Origin: CAIWHR01 sp963813415
GTDB lineage: Bacteria; Pseudomonadota; Gammaproteobacteria; Burkholderiales; Casimicrobiaceae
Assembly (NCBI GenBank): GCA_963813415.1
Contig: CAWEYW010000001.1
Span: forward strand, 248,001 to 312,000
DNA: 64,000 nucleotides
Reading direction: 5' to 3'
Positions within the stretch are counted from its first letter, which is position 1. Every line of letters begins with the position of its first letter. Below are positions 51,239-59,995 of the stretch, one piece after another. Made by a program: the position numbers and the translations under genes. The notes below the pieces were generated by a model. The model saw nothing but the letters and a program-made list of their open reading frames with translations. It ran no database searches and was not told where the DNA came from.

Positions 51239-51688
51239 ATGAACGTCGGCAGCCTGTGCACTCGTGAAGTGGTTGCGGTACGCCGGGAGATCACCATTGC
51301 CGAAGCGGCTGCGCTGATGCGGCGCCACCACATAGGGGACTTGCTGGTGCTGGATGAAGTGGATGGACACCCCACGCCGATTGGCATCGTCACGGATCGC
51401 GACATCGTCGTCGGCGTGGTAGCCGCCTGCCTTGATCCCGCTGCGCTCACTGTGGGTGATGTGATGCAGTCACCGCTGGTGACCCTCGGTGAAGCGGAGA
51501 CCTGCGACGATGCTATACGGCTGATGGCCCTCCACGGCGTGCGTCGCATGCCGGTCGTTGACGGCGATGCTCACCTGGTCGGAGTGATTACGCTGGACGA
51601 CCTGCTGCCGTATTTCGCGGTCCCGCTCGCCCGACTCTCACAGCTGACAGCCCGCGGGAAAATGCGGGAAGCCGGAACGCGCGTGTAG
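51239..51688 (+). CDS. CBS-pair domain protein
   Basis: 149 aa, two CBS domains. The first is about residues 6-62 (VGSLCTREVVAVRREITIAEAAALMRRHHIGDLLVLDE, then PIGIVTDRDIV); the second is about 75-132 (DVMQSPLVTLGEAETCDDAIRLMALHGVRRMPVVDGDAHLVGVITLDDLL). CBS pairs bind adenosine nucleotides and sense energy state. It is a stand-alone regulator with no catalytic domain. A second, similar protein is encoded at 54438-54911. A perfect FNR-like box lies in its promoter region. Confidence 0.9.
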   Translation: MNVGSLCTREVVAVRREITIAEAAALMRRHHIGDLLVLDEVDGHPTPIGIVTDRDIVVGVVAACLDPAALTVGDVMQSPLVTLGEAETCDDAIRLMALHGVRRMPVVDGDAHLVGVITLDDLLPYFAVPLARLSQLTARGKMREAGTRV

Positions 51689-51830
51689 CCGCCGTTGCGC
51701 GTGACGGTTGCTGGCTCATCGAGTCCGCGTGATCCCTCTCGCGTTCATGGACCATGCGGGCCCGTGCGAATCCCTTCGCGCGCACGTTGATGGAACCGAA
51801 GCTTCCCGCCATGCGTGCGTGCATCGCCGC

Positions 51831-52370
51831 TCACGCCACCGGCACGGTCTCGCACGCATCGTCGAGGGTCCAGCAGCCGGCAAGGTATTCGATCAGGTTG
51901 AGGTCGGTACCGGGCAGTGCAAAGCGCCAGACCGGCTGGGTACGGTCGAACTTGTCGAATTGCCGACTCTGGATGTTTACTTCGCGGACGGGCAAGCCAA
52001 GGCGTTCGTACGCCGCGATCTCGGCGGCGGCTTCCGGAGCATCGCCGAAGAACAGCCATTCGGCCACGAATGCGGATTGCAGCCGGGCCAGCTCGTGCGC
52101 CAGGGTGTCCGGCACCGGATTGCGTGCGTCGACGACGCCCGGTGCGCCCTGCTCTACCCAGGGACCGTACAGGTCGTCTTCGACGCTACGAAAGAACCGC
52201 GTCGGGCGTGACGAGTAGAAGTCCTCCAGCGCAAAGAACGCAGCCGCAAACGACTGGCCGACTGCGCCGATGTACCAGCCGTAGACATGTTTGCCGACGG
52301 TGAGAAATGCCGCAGCAGCCGTGAGTCCAGCGCCTCGCGGTGCGTAGCGCAAGATCCCGTGTGCCTGCAT
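51831..52370 (-). CDS. Hypothetical protein (179 aa), possibly membrane-associated
   Basis: ATG 52370 with AAGGAACGCG before it. It begins MQAHGILRYAPRGAGLTAAAAFLTVGKHVYGWYIGAVGQSFAAAFFALEDFYSSRPTRFF, an Ala-rich helical part, followed by a soluble aromatic-acidic domain (VAEWLFFGDAPEAAAEIAAYERL). One weak hydrophobic segment is seen near residues 14-30. No family is recognised. An FNR-like box lies 60 bases upstream, at typical activator distance. Confidence 0.65.
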   Translation of the reverse strand: MQAHGILRYAPRGAGLTAAAAFLTVGKHVYGWYIGAVGQSFAAAFFALEDFYSSRPTRFFRSVEDDLYGPWVEQGAPGVVDARNPVPDTLAHELARLQSAFVAEWLFFGDAPEAAAEIAAYERLGLPVREVNIQSRQFDKFDRTQPVWRFALPGTDLNLIEYLAGCWTLDDACETVPVA

Positions 52371-52429
52371 CGCGTTCCTTCGAGACACAGCCAAGTGCGT
52401 CCATGCTAGGCGCGCACCAAGGCTTGGGT

Positions 52430-52443
52430 TTGACAAACGTCAA
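52430..52443. promoter_or_regulatory. FNR-like box upstream of the 179-aa hypothetical gene
   Basis: TTGAC-AAAC-GTCAA, a perfect inverted repeat with a 4-base spacer, 60 bases upstream of the start at 52370. Confidence 0.55.
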
Positions 52444-52616
52444 CTGCGCATGGTCGCCGATGACTCTCGAACTCTTGCGGCGTGACAGCGAAACGTCGCG
52501 CGCTGCCGGTGTTGCACCTCGCCCATCGATCCGAAATCTGGGGCTCCGCGCGGTAGACGCTGGTTTCGGTTGAACCTTCGGCAGTCGATCGACGTAGCCG
52601 TGCGCGGATCCGGAGC

Positions 52617-52967
52617 CTAGAACACCAGCACCTTGTCCGCCCATTCCGTCCACTCGACGAGTTCGTCCATGGAGCTGCGCTGGATGCGTTCCGCGAGATC
52701 GCCGACCGTCATACCGCGTGCATCCATGCAGGTCCCGCAGACGCCAACCACGCCACCGCGCCGGAGGATTCTGTCCAGCATGGTCTGCACGTTGTAGAAG
52801 CCCTCTGGCACTCTCTGTCCCGCTTTGGCGCATCCCGCGGCGTCGCCAAGCAGGAACAGGCGAACCTGGTTCCCGGGCGATTTCGCGAGAGCACCGGCGA
52901 GTCGCAGGGCGTTGTAACAACGCTCGGAGCCGTAGGGCCCGTCATTCAGCACGAAAAGCACATTCAT
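52617..52967 (-). CDS. DsrE/DsrF-like sulfur-relay family protein
   Basis: 116 aa. The DsrE fold opens MNVLFVLNDGPYGSERCYNALRLAGALAKSPGNQVRLFLLGDAAGCAKAGQ and carries cysteines Cys77 and Cys80 in VGVCGTCMDARG. Members handle persulfides or act as small-molecule sensors. There is no dsrC or tusB operon here, so this is a stand-alone DsrE-like protein of the type found in stress or anaerobic gene sets. An FNR-like box lies 50 bases upstream. Confidence 0.88.
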   Translation of the reverse strand: MNVLFVLNDGPYGSERCYNALRLAGALAKSPGNQVRLFLLGDAAGCAKAGQRVPEGFYNVQTMLDRILRRGGVVGVCGTCMDARGMTVGDLAERIQRSSMDELVEWTEWADKVLVF

Positions 52968-53016
52968 ATGTTGGCGCCCCAATGGGGGAATGCTGCACCG
53001 ACGGCGCCAGCCGTTG

Positions 53017-53030
53017 TTGACAGCCGTCAA
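53017..53030. promoter_or_regulatory. FNR-like box upstream of the DsrE-like gene
   Basis: TTGAC-AGCC-GTCAA, extended to GTTGAC-AGCC-GTCAAC as a perfect 6-bp inverted repeat, 50 bases upstream of the start at 52967. Confidence 0.6.
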
Positions 53031-53137
53031 CGCAAACCGACGCGGGCTGCCGCGCGTGGATGCTCTGGAAGCGCCGATGGGTGACTGTCATCGCCTGTTC
53101 TTGGCGGGTGTCACCGAGCGGACCGGACTGCCGGAAT

Positions 53138-54232
53138 TCAGGCGCCGTTGGCGCGACTTTGCGGCTGGGCTGTCGGCCGCGGCTGGACGCGCACATGGGT
53201 CAGGCCAGCGGCTTGGCTGATCTCGAAGCTGGCCGGCAAGAACTGCTGGATCAGCCACATGGCGGTGGTTGCGTGCGATGAAAGTCGACGCGTGCGGAAT
53301 TCCGAGGCTCCGTCCGCCAGCGCGCAGTAGACGAGCATTTGATCCGCCGCATGAAGGTCCAGCGTCGCGCCGCTCGCGAGATCGCCCGCGAGCTCCTGGC
53401 CAGCGGCGGTGCCCAGCGTCTCGGCGGGCACGCCACGCTCGGCGACGCGTCCCGCGCCGAGGAGCGTTGCTTGTGTACGGGCGCGGAGAACCACGGCGCC
53501 GCCCGTGCCGATTGCCAGGTCGTTGCCCAGCACTTGCTCCGCGATGTCGATCGAGCCACCGGCTTTCGAGCCAGTCGCTTCGACGAGGGCGGCCCCTGCG
53601 GTGGTATGCATGCGCTGCGCGATTTGTACCGGCAAGTTGCCGACGTGCACGACACCGTCGATGCCGAGAAGCGGGCCGGCCGATGTCGCATGAAAGCCGC
53701 GAAGGTTGGAAGGGGCGACTGTGACTTCCACGTCGCCACCACCCCGCGGGTAATAGCCCCGCCGGTGTATGACCATGCTGATCGTCGCGCCCATCCGCCG
53801 TAACAGCTCGACCAGCACCAGCCGGAAGTAATCGGCGGGAGGCGCGGCGCGAATGTCCGTGCCACCGATCACACGCACCCGGCTGTCACGATCCGCACGC
53901 AGCATGACCGGGACGAGGGCCTGCAACAGCAGCGTGATGCTGCCTGCCGTGCCGATGTCGAAACGATAGTTGCCGCCGACGATCGGTCCCGGAATGAAGT
54001 CGAAGCTCCGCGCGCGGAGCGCCAGGCCCTCGCACGTGCCGGCGCAAATGCTCGCGACGGACCTGATCGCGGCAACGTGCTGCGGCGCGAGTCCCGGAGG
54101 CGTGCGCCGTGCCCGAACGGCGCGCAGGCGAATGGGCGTGCCGGTGATCGCCGCAAGCGCGACCGCGGTGCGCACGAGCTGGCCGCCACCCTCACCGTAC
54201 GCGGCGTCGATCTCGAGAAGGTTGCCATTCAT
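53138..54232 (-). CDS. rtcA: RNA 3'-terminal phosphate cyclase
   Basis: 364 aa. It converts RNA 3'-phosphate ends to 2',3'-cyclic phosphates with ATP. Family blocks: EIDAAYGEGGGQLVRTAVALAAITGTPI at the N-terminus, GLAPQHVAAI, GTAGSITLLLQALVPVML, RRGYYPRGGGDVEV and the adenylated His320 in LSSHATTAMWLIQQFLP. The usual partners rtcB (ligase) and rtcR (activator) are not in the window. It follows the DsrE-type gene region and precedes a CBS gene on the same strand, so it is grouped with stress functions here. Confidence 0.93.
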   Translation of the reverse strand: MNGNLLEIDAAYGEGGGQLVRTAVALAAITGTPIRLRAVRARRTPPGLAPQHVAAIRSVASICAGTCEGLALRARSFDFIPGPIVGGNYRFDIGTAGSITLLLQALVPVMLRADRDSRVRVIGGTDIRAAPPADYFRLVLVELLRRMGATISMVIHRRGYYPRGGGDVEVTVAPSNLRGFHATSAGPLLGIDGVVHVGNLPVQIAQRMHTTAGAALVEATGSKAGGSIDIAEQVLGNDLAIGTGGAVVLRARTQATLLGAGRVAERGVPAETLGTAAGQELAGDLASGATLDLHAADQMLVYCALADGASEFRTRRLSSHATTAMWLIQQFLPASFEISQAAGLTHVRVQPRPTAQPQSRANGA

Positions 54233-54437
54233 GGCCGATTGCCATCCGGCGCCCGCATCGCGCGCTCCTCGAGCACCTGCCGGTCGCCGCGGGCCCCGGA
54301 TGCGCTCTTCGCGGCAACGCAGCCATCATCATGGCGTCAGCGACCACGATGGAACTCACGGCAGCCGCGCCTTCCCTATCTGGCGGAGCCGCCGCGACGG
54401 TTCATGCGCAACCTCGACGGCTTCGAGCAACCTCTCC

Positions 54438-54911
54438 TCAGGATGCAAGGGCGGCGATACCGGGGAGCATCGCGCTTTGCTCGCGGGTTCTCTCCTGGCG
54501 CACGATGCGCGCCAAATCGGCCATCTCCACCGCCATCCCATCGACCAGGTCGTCGAACGACAGCACGCCCAGGATCTCGCCAGTGTCGCGTGTGACGGCG
54601 AGCCGGCGCACGCCGAGCTCGGCCATTCGCTCGAGGGCACGGTGCGCATCCGCGCCTTCCGAAATGCGCGCCAGCTGCGGCGTCATGACGTCCGCGACGG
54701 GTGTCTCATTGGGATCGGCTCCGGCAGCGACCGCCTGCACGACCAGGTCGCGATCCGTGACGATGCCGATCGCCCGGCGGTTCACTGCAGCATCGTCGGT
54801 GACGATGAGGCAGCCGACGTGGTGTTCGCCCATCAGCGCGGCAGCCTCCCTGAGGCTCCTGGATTGAGCGATGGTAACGACATCGCGGGAATATAGGCGG
54901 CTGACATGCAT
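54438..54911 (-). CDS. CBS-pair domain protein (second copy)
   Basis: 157 aa, two CBS domains: MHVSRLYSRDVVTIAQSRSLREAAALMGEHHVGCLIVTDD, then IGIVTDRDLVVQAV, and DVMTPQLARISEGADAHRALERMAELGVRRLAVTRDTGEILGVLSFDDLVDG. It resembles the CBS protein at 51239 (shared pattern R-E-A-A-A-L-M-x-x-H-H-V/I-G and GIVTDRD), suggesting gene duplication. Start ATG 54911 has GGGAGG ahead. The function is likely adenylate sensing. Confidence 0.9.
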   Translation of the reverse strand: MHVSRLYSRDVVTIAQSRSLREAAALMGEHHVGCLIVTDDAAVNRRAIGIVTDRDLVVQAVAAGADPNETPVADVMTPQLARISEGADAHRALERMAELGVRRLAVTRDTGEILGVLSFDDLVDGMAVEMADLARIVRQERTREQSAMLPGIAALAS

Positions 54912-55016
54912 GGTGACCTCCCATCGGGAAACTGCATTGAAGCAATGCCGGGACGCGCCGCGGCAGTGCACACGCCATGGGCCCTCCTGGAGGGGGGCCC
55001 TTGCAGCCGGTACGCC

Positions 55017-55337
55017 TCAGTGCCGCGCGCTCAACAAGCCGATGACCGCGCCAAGAGCAGCGCCCGTGGCGGCCGCCATGCCGGCGGTGCGCCATGGGTG
55101 CTGGTGGGCGAAGACATCGGCGTCGCCCACCGCCCGCTGCGCCCGCGCCCTGGCGAGCGCTTTGGTCTCCGCGATGCCGATCCTGGCTCGCCTTAGCGCA
55201 GCCTCGTACCGTGCTCGCACCGAAGCCGTCTTGTCCGCCGATTCCACCGCCAATGCCTTGAGCATTTCGTCCATGTCCGCGATAACGGTCTCCACGTCCG
55301 CGGCGAGCCGCTTGTGCGAGCGCGCGAGGTTTTCCAT
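55017..55337 (-). CDS. YqjD/ElaB-like (DUF883) ribosome-associated membrane protein
   Basis: 106 aa. N-terminal coiled helix (RLAADVETVIADMDEMLKALAVESADKTASVRARYEAALRRARIGIAE) and C-terminal HPWRTAGMAAATGAALGAVIGLL membrane anchor, the DUF883 layout. YqjD/ElaB tether ribosomes to the membrane in stationary-phase E. coli. Start ATG 55337 follows GGAGGACTT. A weaker FNR-like site is 82 bases upstream. Confidence 0.85.
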   Translation of the reverse strand: MENLARSHKRLAADVETVIADMDEMLKALAVESADKTASVRARYEAALRRARIGIAETKALARARAQRAVGDADVFAHQHPWRTAGMAAATGAALGAVIGLLSARH

Positions 55338-55687
55338 AAGTCCTCCGTTGGGTATCCCGAATGTCACAACCCGACACCACCATCAGCACCCAGCGTACGC
55401 GCGGGTCCCGCCCCGCACTTGCGTCCTGTCAAGTGAAACGCGTTATTCGCGCGCGGAGACGATGGCGCTCGCGCTCCTCCCCCGATCCGCCGCGAGAGAC
55501 CGATTCGGCACCGCGGCCATCGGCACGTTGATGATCGTCAACCACAGCGATGCCGGCCGGCCGACAATCGAAAGCGTGGTGGCTGCCGGCCCGTGTAATT
55601 GCGGACGCTGGCGGGCCTGCATGCACGATTCACGCAATTGCGCGCCTGCCACCAGATTGCAGCCGATCAGTCGAGGAAGGGTATGTG
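55338..55687. other. Intergenic region between divergent YqjD-like and PolX genes
   Basis: No gene. An imperfect FNR-like site lies at 55419-55432. The PolX gene's ribosome binding site (GAGGAAGGG) is at its right end. Other frames crossing it are shadows. Confidence 0.5.
55419..55432. promoter_or_regulatory. Weak FNR-like box
   Basis: TTGCG-TCCT-GTCAA, one good half-site and one degenerate half-site, 82 bases upstream of the YqjD-like start. Confidence 0.3.
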
Positions 55688-57454
55688 ATGCCGGTGCAAA
55701 ACCTCGCCATCGCGACCGTTCTGGAGGAGATCGCCGATCGCCTGGAGATCCAGGCCGCCAACCCGTTCCGCGTGCGCGCCTATCGCAATGCTGCGCGGAC
55801 CGTGCAAGCACTTCCGGACGACATCAAGTCGATGGTCGAGCGCGGAGAGACGCTCGCGGGCTTGCCCGGAATCGGCGCCGACCTCGCCGGCAAGATCGCG
55901 GAGATCGCGACCAGCGGGAGCTGCGAAGTGCTGACGCGATTGCGCCGCGAGATGCCGTCGGCGGTCACCGAGTTGCTCCAGGTGCCCGGCCTGGGTCCGA
56001 AGCGCGTCAGGATGCTCTGGCATGAGCTCGACGTGCAGACGCCGGAACAGGTCTTGCGCGCCGCTCGTGATGGTCGCATACGCAACCTGCATGGCTTCGG
56101 CGAAAAGATGGAGAACAACATCGAGCGTGCGGTCGCGGCGCATCTGTCGAAGGAGCATCGCGTGAAGCTCGCCGTCGCGGCCGAATACGCCGATGCCCTG
56201 GTCCGCTATCTCAAGGCACTGCCGGCCGTTGACGAGGTCGTGGTGGCCGGAAGCTTTCGCCGCATGCGCGAGACCGTCGGTGATCTCGACGTGCTGGCGA
56301 CCGCTGCCGCCGGCCGTTCGATCACCGAGGCGTTCGCACGCTTTCCCGAGGTCGAGGAGGTCACGGCGCAGGGGCCGACGCGCGCGAGCGTCCGCCTGCG
56401 CGGTGGCTTGCAGGTCGACCTGCGGGTGGTCCCGGCGGCCAGCTTCGGCGCGGCGCTGGCGTATTTCACCGGCTCGAAGGCGCACAACATCGCACTGCGT
56501 CGCCTCGCGCAAGAGCGCGGCCTCAAGCTCAACGAGTACGGGGTGTTTCGCGGCACGAGACGGATCGCGGGCGCCACCGAAGCGTCGGTCTATCGGGCCG
56601 TCGACCTGCCGGTCATTCCCCCGGAGTTGCGCGAGGACCGCGGCGAGATCGAAGCGGCGCGGGAAGGCCGTCTCCCGGAACTCATCGCGTACTCCGACTT
56701 GAAAGGCGACCTGCACGTCCACACCGACGCCACGGACGGGCGCGATACGCTGGAGCACATGGTGGCCGCGGCACAGGCGATGCATCTGCAATACATCGCC
56801 ATCACCGATCACTCGCGTCGCCAGGCGATGTCGCACGGGCTCGATCCTCCGCGGCTCGCACGGCAGGTGACGGCGATCGAGCGCCTCAACCGCCATGTGG
56901 AGGGCATCCGTGTGCTTCGCGGCATCGAAGTCGACATTCTCGACGATGGAACGCTCGACCTCCCGGACAGCGCATTGGCTCCGCTCGACGTGGTCATTGC
57001 CGCCGTGCACAGCCGCTTCAACCTGAGCCGTGCGCAGCAGACGACCCGGATCCTGCGAGCGCTGGACAATCCCTGCGTCAACGTGCTCGCACATCCTACC
57101 GGGCGGCTGATCGGCGAGCGCGAGCCCTACGACGTCGACATGCTGCAGATCATCCGCAAGGCCAAGGCCAGGCAGATCCATCTCGAGGTCAATGCGCATC
57201 CCGAGCGGCTCGATCTGACCGACACCTGCTGCCGCATGGCCAAGGATGAAGGCGTGCTGCTCGCGATCAACTCGGACGCTCACAGCACCCAGGAGCTCGT
57301 CAACCTGCGTTACGGCATCGGACAGGCGCGTCGCGGCTGGATCTCCGCGGGCGATGTGCTCAACACAAGGTCCGCGGGGCAACTGCTGCCGCTGCTGCAG
57401 CGCGCCAGTTCGAAGGCACGAGCAGCGAAGGATCCCGCTCTGCTGGAAACCTGA
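55688..57454 (+). CDS. PolX: family X DNA polymerase with PHP domain
   Basis: 588 aa. N-terminal HhH-rich polymerase X region: LPGIGADLAGKIAEI, VPGLGPKRVRMLW and LHGFGEKMENNI. The nucleotidyltransferase block is VAGSFRRMRETVGDLDVLAT (catalytic Asp pair), with a third Asp in GGLQVDLRVV. The C-terminal PHP phosphoesterase is complete: KGDLHVHTDATDG, AITDHSRRQ, GIEVDIL, NVLAHPTGR and INSDAHST. Bacterial PolX fills gaps and has 3'-5' exonuclease/AP-endonuclease activity in base-excision repair. The ATG 55688 start gives the family N-terminus (MPVQNLAIATVLEEIADRLEI). Confidence 0.93.
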   Translation: MPVQNLAIATVLEEIADRLEIQAANPFRVRAYRNAARTVQALPDDIKSMVERGETLAGLPGIGADLAGKIAEIATSGSCEVLTRLRREMPSAVTELLQVPGLGPKRVRMLWHELDVQTPEQVLRAARDGRIRNLHGFGEKMENNIERAVAAHLSKEHRVKLAVAAEYADALVRYLKALPAVDEVVVAGSFRRMRETVGDLDVLATAAAGRSITEAFARFPEVEEVTAQGPTRASVRLRGGLQVDLRVVPAASFGAALAYFTGSKAHNIALRRLAQERGLKLNEYGVFRGTRRIAGATEASVYRAVDLPVIPPELREDRGEIEAAREGRLPELIAYSDLKGDLHVHTDATDGRDTLEHMVAAAQAMHLQYIAITDHSRRQAMSHGLDPPRLARQVTAIERLNRHVEGIRVLRGIEVDILDDGTLDLPDSALAPLDVVIAAVHSRFNLSRAQQTTRILRALDNPCVNVLAHPTGRLIGEREPYDVDMLQIIRKAKARQIHLEVNAHPERLDLTDTCCRMAKDEGVLLAINSDAHSTQELVNLRYGIGQARRGWISAGDVLNTRSAGQLLPLLQRASSKARAAKDPALLET

Positions 57455-57532
57455 TCCTGCGATGACGCGCCGCCGCTTGCGCCGGTCGACGGAGGGTGGC
57501 ACGCGAGGGCCTGACGGCGTTTCGAGGACCGG

Positions 57533-58561
57533 TCAGGCGGCCCAGTCAAGGATCACCTTGCCGCTGGCGCCGGAGAGCATCGCCGCGAATCCTGCCTCGT
57601 AATCCTCGACCGGAAAATGGTGGGTGATGATCGGCGTGAGGTCCAGCCCGCTCTGCAGCATCGCGACCATCTTGTACCAGGTCTCGAACATCTCCCGGCC
57701 ATAGATGCCACGGATTTCGAGGCCCTTGAAGATCACCTGGTTCCAGTCGATCGCCATGCCGGGCGGCGGAATTCCCAGGAGCGCCACCTTGCCACCATGG
57801 TTCATGTGCTCGAGCATCTGGGTGAAGGCCTCCGGCGCACCGGACATTTCGAGGCCCACGTCGAAGCCCTCGGTCATGTGCAGGCTCGCCATCACCTCGC
57901 GCAGATCTTCATGGCCGGTGTTCACCGCGCGCGTGGCCCCCATCTTGGCCGCAAGGGCCAGCCGGTAGTCGTTCACATCGGTGATCACCACGTGGCGCGC
58001 ACCGACATGGCGGGCGATTGCGGCGGCCATGATGCCGATGGGCCCCGCGCCGGTGATCAGCACGTCCTCCCCCACCAGGTTGAACGCCAGCGCGGTGTGC
58101 GTGGCGTTGCCGAACGGATCGAAAATGGATGCGAGGTCGTCGGAAATGTCGTCGGGAATCTTGAACGCGTTGAAGGCCGGGATCACCAGGTACTCGGCAA
58201 AGGCGCCCTCGCGGTTGACCCCCACGCCGACGGTGTTGCGACACAGGTGCCGACGTCCCGCGCGGCAGTTGCGGCAGAACCCGCAGGTGATGTGGCCCTC
58301 GCCGGAGACGCGGTCGCCGATCGCGAAGCCCCGCACCTCCGCACCCATCTCGACGATCTCTCCAACGTACTCGTGGCCCACGTGCATCGGCACGGGGATC
58401 GTCTTCTGCGCCCAGTCGTCCCACTTCCAGATGTGCACGTCCGTGCCGCAGATCGCCGTCTTGCGGATCTGGATCATGACGTCGTTGTGCCCTACTTCCG
58501 GCTTCTTCACACGCGTGAGAGTGAGGCCGGGAGCGCGTTCGAGCTTTGCGAGTGCCTTCAT
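57533..58561 (-). CDS. tdh: L-threonine 3-dehydrogenase
   Basis: 342 aa, zinc alcohol-dehydrogenase family. The catalytic zinc is held by TAICGTDVHIWKWDDW (Cys, His) and HVGHEYVG. Four structural-zinc cysteines are in CGFCRNCRAGRRHLC. The nucleotide-binding ITGAGPIGIMAAAIARHVG and family-specific KWDDWAQKTIPVPM mark Tdh. It oxidises threonine to 2-amino-3-ketobutyrate, which the next gene upstream (kbl) cleaves to glycine and acetyl-CoA. The two form a two-gene operon, kbl first. Confidence 0.96.
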   Translation of the reverse strand: MKALAKLERAPGLTLTRVKKPEVGHNDVMIQIRKTAICGTDVHIWKWDDWAQKTIPVPMHVGHEYVGEIVEMGAEVRGFAIGDRVSGEGHITCGFCRNCRAGRRHLCRNTVGVGVNREGAFAEYLVIPAFNAFKIPDDISDDLASIFDPFGNATHTALAFNLVGEDVLITGAGPIGIMAAAIARHVGARHVVITDVNDYRLALAAKMGATRAVNTGHEDLREVMASLHMTEGFDVGLEMSGAPEAFTQMLEHMNHGGKVALLGIPPPGMAIDWNQVIFKGLEIRGIYGREMFETWYKMVAMLQSGLDLTPIITHHFPVEDYEAGFAAMLSGASGKVILDWAA

Positions 58562-58588
58562 GGTGTCAAGCGACCCTCTGATCTCGGT

Positions 58589-59791
58589 TCAATGCATCGC
58601 CCCCAGCGCGCGGCCGACCTTGGCGAAGGCGGCCACCGCCCGGTCGATTTGCTCCGACGTGTGCGCGGCGCTCATCTGCGTGCGGATGCGTGCCTTGCCC
58701 CTGGGCACCACCGGGTAGGAGAACCCGATCACGTAGACGCCTTCGGCGAGCAGCGCGTCGGCCATGCGTGTGGCGAGCGTGGCTTCTCCTAGCATCACCG
58801 GGATGATCGGATGCCGCCCGGGCACCAGATCGAAGCCGAGTGCAGCCATTGCGGCGCGGAAGTGCTCGCCGTTCGCGCGCACCTGGCTGCGCAGCCTCGC
58901 ACCTTCGTCGCTCGTGAGCAGCTGCAGCACCTCGAGCGAAGTCGCCGCGATGCAGGGCGCCAGCGAGTTGGAAAAAAGGTAGGGACGGGAACGTTGGCGC
59001 AGGAGCTCGATGATCTCGCGCCGCCCTGCGGTGTAGCCGCCCGATGCGCCGCCCATGGCCTTGCCGAGCGTGCCGGTGAGAATGTCGATCCGCCCTTCGA
59101 CGCCGCACAGCTCCGGTGTGCCGCGGCCCGCGTCGCCGACGAAGCCGACAGCGTGCGAGTCGTCCACCATGGTGAGCGCATCGTGGCGGTCCGCGAGATC
59201 GCAGATCGCGGCGAGGTTCGCCACGATGCCGTCCATGGAGAACACGCCGTCGGTCGCGACGAGCTTGAACCGGGCACCGGCGGCGTCCGCTTCCGCGAGC
59301 TTTGCCTCGAGATCGGCCATATCGTTGTTGCGGTAGCGGTAACGCTTGGCCTTGCACAGGCGAATGCCGTCGACGATGCTCGCATGGTTGAGCTCGTCGC
59401 TGATCACCGCATCCTCCTCACCGAGCAAGGTCTCGAACAGGCCGCCGTTCGCGTCGAAACAGCTCGAGTACAGGATGCAGTCCTCCACCTTCAGGAATCC
59501 GGAAAGCGCAGCCTCCAGCTGCTTGTGCACCTCCTGCGTGCCGCAGATGAACCGGACCGACGCCATGCCGTAGCCATAACGCTCGAGTGCAGCCCTGGCG
59601 GCGGCAACCAGACGCGGATGGTCGGCAAGTCCCAGGTAGTTGTTCGCGCAGAAGTTCAGCACCTCCCGGCCGTCAACCAGCCGAATCGCCGCCGACTGCG
59701 GGCTGCCGATGATCCGTTCCGTCTTGTAGAAACCGTCGGCGCGGACGTGCGCCAGGGTATCGCGGACGTGGGACAGGAAACGATCATGCAT
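58589..59791 (-). CDS. kbl: 2-amino-3-ketobutyrate CoA ligase (glycine C-acetyltransferase)
   Basis: 400 aa, alpha-oxoamine synthase family, PLP enzyme. The Schiff-base lysine lies in LTGTLGKAMGGASGGYTAGR. Other blocks: EVLNFCANNYLGLADHPRL, SVRFICGTQEVHKQLE, VATDGVFSMDGIVANL and VDDSHAVGFVGDAGRGTPE. With Tdh it degrades threonine to glycine and acetyl-CoA. It starts at ATG 59791 and is read before tdh with a 27-base gap. Confidence 0.97.
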   Translation of the reverse strand: MHDRFLSHVRDTLAHVRADGFYKTERIIGSPQSAAIRLVDGREVLNFCANNYLGLADHPRLVAAARAALERYGYGMASVRFICGTQEVHKQLEAALSGFLKVEDCILYSSCFDANGGLFETLLGEEDAVISDELNHASIVDGIRLCKAKRYRYRNNDMADLEAKLAEADAAGARFKLVATDGVFSMDGIVANLAAICDLADRHDALTMVDDSHAVGFVGDAGRGTPELCGVEGRIDILTGTLGKAMGGASGGYTAGRREIIELLRQRSRPYLFSNSLAPCIAATSLEVLQLLTSDEGARLRSQVRANGEHFRAAMAALGFDLVPGRHPIIPVMLGEATLATRMADALLAEGVYVIGFSYPVVPRGKARIRTQMSAAHTSEQIDRAVAAFAKVGRALGAMH

Positions 59792-59995
59792 GACGGTTCA
59801 GGCGCGGCGCCGGGTAGGGCGATGGACCTATCTTAACCTCTCCTGCCAAGACGTCCGTGGCGCGCAGGATGATACCTCGCCGGTTTTGGACGTCGGCTTG
59901 CCGGCACTCCTGACCATCGAGCCGGAGGACCGATCGGATCAGGTCGACCCACGGCGGCCGTTCGGCAGCTGGCCGTGCGGGACGCTGTGCCGATG

